Shown here piece after piece: positions 59,052 to 63,607 of a stretch of 63,607 nucleotides of DNA. The notes under the pieces were generated by a model. That model did no database searches. It worked only from the letters and a program-made list of their open reading frames with translations, and was not told where the DNA came from. Every line of letters starts with the position of its first letter. Within the stretch, counting starts at the first letter, position 1. The stretch spans positions 1 through 63,607 of the forward strand of contig NZ_JBIYSM020000025.1 of assembly GCF_044759095.2 (NCBI RefSeq), given 5' to 3'. The position numbers and the translations under genes are program-made. The stretch comes from JBIYSM02 sp044759095 (GTDB lineage Bacteria > Bacillota > Bacilli > Brevibacillales > Brevibacillaceae).

Positions 59052-60461
59052 CTACGTCGTTCCTGCAGGGTGAAGCGGAAGAGTGATGGTAAACACCGGT
59101 CCGTCCGCTTCATTGCTTGCCTTGATGCTGCCGTCGTGGGCTTCAAAGACGGCGCGGGCGATCGCAAGACCAAGTCCGTGCTTGCCTGATTTCCCTTTGC
59201 GGAAGCGTTGAAACAGGTTGGGCAGCAGCGTTTCCTCGATCGGCGGGCCGTCGTTGGCGATGGTGAGAGTAATGGCGTCTCCCGTTTGTTTGCCGGTGAT
59301 GGTCAAGCGGCTTTTGGCATAACGCAGCTGGTTTTCCAGAAGATTGACAAATGCAGTGCTCAGCTGTTCGCCGTCCCCTTCAATCGTGAGCGAGGCCGGC
59401 AGATGAAGCTCCCAGCGGATGTCCGGATTGAGGACGGAGAGCCGCTGCTCCAGCAGGTGAAACATCTCCGTCAGATCCACGCGGTTCTTTTGCATCATCT
59501 GGGCAATCGATTCGACTTTGGTGAGATACAGCAGCTGCTCCACGACTTTTTCCAGACGCTTGCTTTCCTCCATAATAATCTGCAGTCCCTTTTCAGCCTG
59601 CGGGCCGCGAAAGACCCCTTCCAGCAATCCATGCGCATACCCCTGGATCGCCATGATCGGCGTTTTCAGCTCGTGGGAAATGTTCTGGACAAAATGGCGC
59701 TGAGACTCGTCGTATTCCTTCAGTTGGTTCTTCATCGTCTCAAAGGAGCGGGCAAGCTGGCCGATTTCATCCTCGCGATCGACCGTGAGCGGGATGTCAA
59801 ACTGGCGGCGGGCAATTTTCTGGCAGGATTCGTCCAACCGGCGAAGCGGATTGCTCAGGTAGCGGCTAAACCAGACAGCCAACAGCCAACTGACCAAAAG
59901 GAGCACGGCGAAGATCAGAAAGAACTGACGGGTCAGCAGGGCGTTGATTTGGTTCAGCTCCCGTTCCTTGGAAAACAGCACCAAATAGTAGGGAAAGCCG
60001 TGGTAATCCATCTGTTTGCTGACGAACAGATAATCTTCCGAACCCCGCTCAAGGGTGCCGTGCTGCAGTCGATTGCGCGGATAGGAGGCGGCCAGGCGGA
60101 ACAGCTCGGCGGCATCGGAGGGGGGAATGGGCTCGGCACTCCGGCTGCCCAATTGCTGCCCGTTGGCCGCGAAGACGATGACGTCAAATGAGTACTCGTA
60201 CCGGGAGAGCAGCAGCTGCAGGAAGTAGGGTGCCGCCGCCGGAACGGGAAGCAGTTCGCGGTTTTCCGTAAAGGCGATGTGGCTGGCCAGCGTTTCGAAC
60301 TCTTCTTCGAGCAGGGCGTAGGCGTTTCCGACGAGATACTGTTTGATGGCCAGCGGGTAAAGGGTACCCACACTGACGCCCAGTACGGTGGTGAGCAGCA
60401 TGAACAGGATGAGGATCTGGCGGGAGAGCGGCAGGTTTTTCAACTGAAAACGGCTTCTCAT
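59052..60461 (-). CDS. cssS: Sensor histidine kinase (CssS-like)
   Basis: 469-aa membrane kinase. Two membrane segments (about 14-37 and 179-199) flank an extracytoplasmic sensor of about 140 residues. HAMP follows (200-250), then the phosphoacceptor His263 in NISHELKTPIMAIQGYAHG, and the ATPase motifs NLLENQLRYA (N box), IANDGPPI and GLGLAIARAV. It overlaps the response regulator stop by 4 bp (ATGA), which sets the start at 60461; the frame stays open upstream to 60584. The regulator strongly resembles B. subtilis CssR, so a role in the secretion-stress response is proposed. No htrA-type gene lies beside it. Confidence 0.78.
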   Translation of the reverse strand: MRSRFQLKNLPLSRQILILFMLLTTVLGVSVGTLYPLAIKQYLVGNAYALLEEEFETLASHIAFTENRELLPVPAAAPYFLQLLLSRYEYSFDVIVFAANGQQLGSRSAEPIPPSDAAELFRLAASYPRNRLQHGTLERGSEDYLFVSKQMDYHGFPYYLVLFSKERELNQINALLTRQFFLIFAVLLLVSWLLAVWFSRYLSNPLRRLDESCQKIARRQFDIPLTVDREDEIGQLARSFETMKNQLKEYDESQRHFVQNISHELKTPIMAIQGYAHGLLEGVFRGPQAEKGLQIIMEESKRLEKVVEQLLYLTKVESIAQMMQKNRVDLTEMFHLLEQRLSVLNPDIRWELHLPASLTIEGDGEQLSTAFVNLLENQLRYAKSRLTITGKQTGDAITLTIANDGPPIEETLLPNLFQRFRKGKSGKHGLGLAIARAVFEAHDGSIKASNEADGPVFTITLPLHPAGTT

Positions 60462-61156
60462 GTCGCGGTCATCCGGTAGCCGAAGCCGTACACGGTTTCC
60501 AGCGGGAACTTCGGTAGTTTCTTGCGAATTCGCTTGACCAGATCGTCCACTGCCCGGTCCGAGCCGATATAATCCTCTCCCCATACGGCCCGCAGGATCT
60601 GCTCCCGATGCAGTGCAATGCCCCGATTGTGGAGCAGGTAGATGATGAATTCAAACTCCTTGGTCGTCAGCTCGATTGGCGTTTCGCCTTCCTTCACGAG
60701 CCTGCCTTTTTCTGAAATCAGGTAGGGGCCGACTTCCACCCAGTCATGGAATTGCTGCGGCTGGTTCGGCAGGCTGCCGCTCTTTTCGTAGGTACGCTGC
60801 AAAAGCTTTTGCACCCGGATGACCAGCTCGCGTGGGAGAAACGGCTTGGCCAGATAGTCGTCGCTGCCTAGCTCCAGCCCGATAATTTTGTCAATGTCCT
60901 GATCGCGGGCTGAGATGAAGATAATCGGCACGTCCGACTTGCTGCGAATCAGCCGAAGCAGCTCGTATCCGTCAATATCGGGGAGCATGATATCGAGAAT
61001 CCACAGGTGGGGCTGTTCCTGTTCCAGTACCGGGAGCACCTCTGCGCCGCTTTTGAACGCCTTCACCTGATAGCCAGCGTTTTGCAGATAAGATTGAAGC
61101 AGTTCCAGCAAGGTGGTTTCGTCATCCACCAAATAGACAAGGTAAGGGGTCGTCAC
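60458..61156 (-). CDS. cssR: OmpR-family response regulator (CssR-like)
   Basis: 232 aa. Receiver domain with the acidic pair Asp11/Asp12, phosphoacceptor Asp55 in HLWILDIMLPDIDGYELL and the switch Lys in YLAKPFLPRELVIRVQKLLQ. Winged-helix DNA-binding domain from about 130, with LTTKEFEFIIYLLHNRG and DRAVDDLVKRIRKKLP. The blocks LWILDIMLPD, FISARD and KPFLPREL...RVQKLLQ are close to CssR. The GTG at 61156 has GAGGG 7-8 bp upstream; an ATG at 61180 would add eight residues. A TACAAT -10-like box lies just upstream. It should activate quality-control protease genes. Confidence 0.8.
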   Translation of the reverse strand: MTTPYLVYLVDDETTLLELLQSYLQNAGYQVKAFKSGAEVLPVLEQEQPHLWILDIMLPDIDGYELLRLIRSKSDVPIIFISARDQDIDKIIGLELGSDDYLAKPFLPRELVIRVQKLLQRTYEKSGSLPNQPQQFHDWVEVGPYLISEKGRLVKEGETPIELTTKEFEFIIYLLHNRGIALHREQILRAVWGEDYIGSDRAVDDLVKRIRKKLPKFPLETVYGFGYRMTAT

Positions 61157-61325
61157 AGCATATCCCTCGCTTCTTTCCATATTCTATGATTATTGTAGCA
61201 CAGCTAAAAACACCATGTGTGGCAGGCTGGTAGGAGAATCATGGGAAACTTGTGTAAGCAGGATTCACAGCCGTTTATGAAGAAAGAAGAGGAAAACAAA
61301 GAGAAAACTGGAAAGGAGCGCTTCC

Positions 61326-62390
61326 ATGAATCGACGTCAAAAACCGGTGTTCTCCCTGCTGCTTCTCAGTCTCGTGATGATGGCGGCATGCAGCCAGCCG
61401 GTCGGAACTCCGCCAAATCCCGCTCCGGAGCAGCCGCCGGCTCCTACGGTTGAGCAGCCCAAGCCGTCTGAACCTCAGACCCCGACCTATACCTACACGG
61501 CTCCCTTTACCGGTTTGGGTACCAACGAGCGTTTGGACAATCGCCCAATCATGGTGATGATCAATAACGCTCCGCAGGCAAGGCCGCAGTCCGGCTTGAA
61601 CAAGGCGGATATTGTTTACGAAGTGCTTGCTGAAGGAGAAATGACCCGTTTTCTTGCCATTTACCAGAGTCAGAAGCCAGAGGTGATCGGACCTGTGCGC
61701 AGTATCCGGCCGTATTTCATCCAGATCGGCGTAGGCTTTGACGCCGTGATGATTCACGCCGGCGGCAGTCCGGATGCCCTGGAGACGCTTGCCCGATCCG
61801 ACTACAGTTCCGTCAACGAAATCGCCAACAGCCGATACTTCTGGCGGGAGAAGTTTCGCAAGGCCCCGCACAACCTGTACACCGATCCTGGCCTGATTGA
61901 GCAGGCAATCCGGGAAAAGGGAATGAGACCTGCTTCCGAGCTTCCGTTCTTCCCGTTCCTGCCCGCTGATGCAGTGATTGCGCAGGGAGAACCGGCCGGA
62001 AAAATTGACGTGACCTACCATCAACTGAACAAGATCAGCTACAGCTATGATTCGTCCAGCAAAAAATACCTGAGGTTTACGGCCGGCAAGCCCCACATCG
62101 ATCTGACAACCAATCAGCAGCTGTCCGTGACCAACCTGCTTGTGATCGCCGCCAAGCACCGCGTTCTGGACAAGGAAGGACGCAGGCAGGTGGACGTAGT
62201 TGGGCCGGGCGACGGCTACCTGTTTCAGCAGGGAAAGGCGCGCAAGGTAAAGTGGAAGCGCAGCGGCGGGGTGATCCGCGCATATGCAGACGCCGGGATG
62301 ACCGAGGAATTGCCGCTTTTGCCGGGCAACACCTGGATCAACATCGTCCCGCACGTACCGGGGTTGACCCATTCGGTGAAATTCCAATAG
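61326..62390 (+). CDS. yerB: DUF3048 lipoprotein YerB
   Basis: 354 aa. Lipobox VMMAAC, then a Pro/Glu-rich linker to about residue 55. The two-part YerB domain follows (PFTGLGTNERLDNRPIMVMI, ADIVYEVLAEGEMTRFLAIY, and the C-terminal LPGNTWINIVP). The family is membrane-anchored, extracytoplasmic and of unknown function. yerB-yerC-pcrB order equals that of B. subtilis, where yerA precedes; here 18 kb of other genes separates the YerA homologue from yerB. Start ATG with GGAAAGGAG upstream. Confidence 0.9.
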   Translation: MNRRQKPVFSLLLLSLVMMAACSQPVGTPPNPAPEQPPAPTVEQPKPSEPQTPTYTYTAPFTGLGTNERLDNRPIMVMINNAPQARPQSGLNKADIVYEVLAEGEMTRFLAIYQSQKPEVIGPVRSIRPYFIQIGVGFDAVMIHAGGSPDALETLARSDYSSVNEIANSRYFWREKFRKAPHNLYTDPGLIEQAIREKGMRPASELPFFPFLPADAVIAQGEPAGKIDVTYHQLNKISYSYDSSSKKYLRFTAGKPHIDLTTNQQLSVTNLLVIAAKHRVLDKEGRRQVDVVGPGDGYLFQQGKARKVKWKRSGGVIRAYADAGMTEELPLLPGNTWINIVPHVPGLTHSVKFQ

Positions 62391-62394
62391 GGAC

Positions 62395-62423
62395 TTGAAG
62401 TTGTCGGGAATATCCCATAAGAT
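62395..62423 (+). promoter_or_regulatory. yerC promoter
   Basis: TTGAAG and TAAGAT with a 17-bp spacer, 5 bp after the yerB stop codon. Confidence 0.6.
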
Positions 62424-62494
62424 AGGTAATAGGGCTTTAACGCATAAAAATTTTACAGAGAAATAGTTTCCCTACGAATTTATGGGGTGATCGC

Positions 62495-62785
62495 ATGCAA
62501 TTGGAGAAATTGAAGGGCAAGGGAATCGAACAGCTGTTTGAGGCAATCCTGTCGTTGGAAACGATCGAGGAGTGCTATCAGTTTTTCGACGATCTCTGCA
62601 CGATTAATGAAATGCAGTCGTTGGCACAGCGTCTGGAAGTTGCGCGCATGCTGCGAAAAGGGTTCACGTACAACCAGATCGAAGCGGAGACCGGGGCCAG
62701 CACGGCGACAATCTCCCGCGTGAAGCGCTGTCTGAACTACGGCAACGACGGATACCAGCTGGCGCTTGAGAGGATTGGCAAATAG
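62495..62785 (+). CDS. yerC: TrpR-like regulator YerC
   Basis: 96-aa all-helical protein of the YerC/YecD TrpR-like family. FFDDLCTINEMQSLAQRLEV forms the conserved core and GFTYNQIEAETGASTATISR (about 55-75) the helix-turn-helix. It presumably binds DNA. Its targets and ligand are not known from the sequence. Start ATG with GGGGTG upstream. It is followed after 17 bp by pcrB. Confidence 0.9.
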   Translation: MQLEKLKGKGIEQLFEAILSLETIEECYQFFDDLCTINEMQSLAQRLEVARMLRKGFTYNQIEAETGASTATISRVKRCLNYGNDGYQLALERIGK

Positions 62786-62802
62786 ATTGGGAGGCAGCAT
62801 CT

Positions 62803-63498
62803 GTGATTGACTTTCGTGGCTGGCGTCATACGTTTAAACTGGATCCCGACAAGCCGATTGACGACGAAGCTCTTGAGGCATTGTGCGAGTCGGGAACGGA
62901 TGCCGTTCTGGTGGGCGGCACGTACGGTGTAACCTATGACAATACGCTGGAGCTGATGTCCCGCATCCGTCGCTACGCGGTACCTGTCGTTCTCGAGATC
63001 TCCTCGCTGGAGGCGGTGGTGCCGGGCTTCGACGCCTACTTCGTACCGCTCGTGCTGAATGCGGGTGATCCCGATTGGCTGTTTGCCCCGCACGTTGCCG
63101 GACTGCGTGACTACGGTTCCTATATTCACTGGGAAGAGATTTTCGCCGAGGGCTATTTGATCGGGAATCCGGATGCTTCGGTTGCAAGGCTGACCAAGGC
63201 CAAGCCGATCGCTGACGCGGAGGAAGCCAAGGCGTACGCCCGGGTAGCAGCAAAACTTTGCCGACTGCCGATTGTTTATGTGGAGTACAGCGGCACATAC
63301 GGGGATCCGGAGATTGTCCGGGCGTGCAAAGCGGGAGCAGAAGACGCCCACCTGTTTTACGGCGGGGGCATCCGTACAGTTGAACAGGCTGTGGAAATGG
63401 CACAAATCGCCGACACCGTCGTGGTCGGAAACATCATATACGAAGATTTGAAAGCGGCGCTTGCCACTGTCGAAGCGGTGAAGCGCCCAGTCGTGTAG
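62803..63498 (+). CDS. pcrB: Heptaprenylglyceryl phosphate synthase
   Basis: 231-aa TIM-barrel prenyltransferase that joins heptaprenyl diphosphate to sn-glycerol-1-phosphate to form an archaeal-type ether lipid precursor in Bacillales. Family blocks: FRGWRHTFKLDPDKPIDDE at the N-terminus, YVEYSGTYGDP (about 164-174), and the phosphate-binding FYGGGIRTVEQA. GTG start with GGGAGG upstream. In B. subtilis pcrA and ligA follow; the window ends before them, after a terminator. Confidence 0.94.
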   Translation: MIDFRGWRHTFKLDPDKPIDDEALEALCESGTDAVLVGGTYGVTYDNTLELMSRIRRYAVPVVLEISSLEAVVPGFDAYFVPLVLNAGDPDWLFAPHVAGLRDYGSYIHWEEIFAEGYLIGNPDASVARLTKAKPIADAEEAKAYARVAAKLCRLPIVYVEYSGTYGDPEIVRACKAGAEDAHLFYGGGIRTVEQAVEMAQIADTVVVGNIIYEDLKAALATVEAVKRPVV

Positions 63499-63500
63499 AG

Positions 63501-63526
63501 GGAGACGGGGCTCGTCTCCTTTTTTG
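63501..63526 (+). terminator. Terminator after pcrB
   Basis: GGAGAC pairs with GTCTCC around GGGGCTC and is followed by six T residues. The remaining 81 bp of the window hold no gene I can support. Confidence 0.82.
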
Positions 63527-63607
63527 GCATATAAGACTTCCATGCCGCGTTCACGGCATCACTGATGAATGAAAATATTGTCAATACTGCTACTACGGCT
63601 GGCGAAG

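Noticed and set aside
61217..61453. 78-codon frame overlapping the start of yerB
   Set aside because: A reasonable ribosome site (TAGGAG) precedes the internal ATG at 61241, but the frame is out of phase with a well-supported lipoprotein and encodes low-complexity residues.

Overview
The window reads as chromosomal DNA of a spore-forming, low-to-mid-GC Gram-positive of the Paenibacillaceae, closest in feel to Brevibacillus. The reasons are strong AGGAGG-type ribosome binding sites, frequent GTG and TTG starts, guanine riboswitches, PurR-type boxes, a SpoVIF-like gene behind a sigma-K-like promoter, and gene order shared with the Bacillus subtilis yeaC-yeaD-yebA-guaA-pbuG-purEKB...purD-yerA-yerB-yerC-pcrB segment. 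The genus assignment is inference; no rRNA is present.

Layout. 1-605: four tRNA genes (Lys, Leu, Gly, Arg). 804-5223: a MoxR ATPase, DUF58 and membrane transglutaminase operon. 5220-8862: guaA and pbuG, each behind its own guanine riboswitch. 8936-12013: two tandem secreted M1-type metallopeptidases. 12031-15174: purEKB. 15457-24167: an Lrp regulator, a five-gene peptide ABC transporter, a split CHR-family transporter and a gamma-glutamyltransferase-like enzyme, apparently one operon. 24168-29757: an RCC1-like lipoprotein, a DUF169 protein and, on the minus strand, an M29 aminopeptidase, an iron alcohol dehydrogenase and a receptor-like chemotaxis protein without membrane segments. 29919-36991: purCSQLFMN. 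37048-38242: a SIMPL protein and a SpoVIF-like protein. 38302-41352: purHD. 41326-43800: a 44-residue membrane protein, a DUF2892 protein and a YerA-type adenine-deaminase-like amidohydrolase. 43913-49253: a branched-chain amino-acid (Liv) ABC operon. 49203-52108: a truncated permease remnant and a MocR-azlC-azlD unit. 52113-58167: an IclR regulator, a polyamine-type ABC transporter and an M20 peptidase. 58227-61156: a heptad-repeat coiled-coil protein and a CssRS-like two-component system. 61326-63526: yerB, yerC and pcrB.

How it works together. The backbone is de novo purine synthesis: the enzymes from PRPP to IMP encoded here are purFDNLSQMKEBCH, with guaA for GMP and pbuG for hypoxanthine/guanine uptake. 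In B. subtilis the pur enzymes form one transcript. Here they are three units, and purE, purC, purH and also pbuG each carry a paired box of nearly the same spacing (34-35 bp). Accessory modules, mostly amino-acid and peptide transport with peptidases, sit exactly between these units.

Most notable signals: the paired PurBoxes in two promoter architectures; a stem-loop element present in two inverted copies with apparently compensatory stem changes; an extra structured leader in guaA; a deviant aptamer core at pbuG; a ribosome binding site buried in a terminator; the Lrp-peptide transporter-CHR-GGT locus; a previously untracked 44-aa membrane protein; and a 16-heptad minisatellite gene. No phage, CRISPR array or intact insertion sequence was seen.
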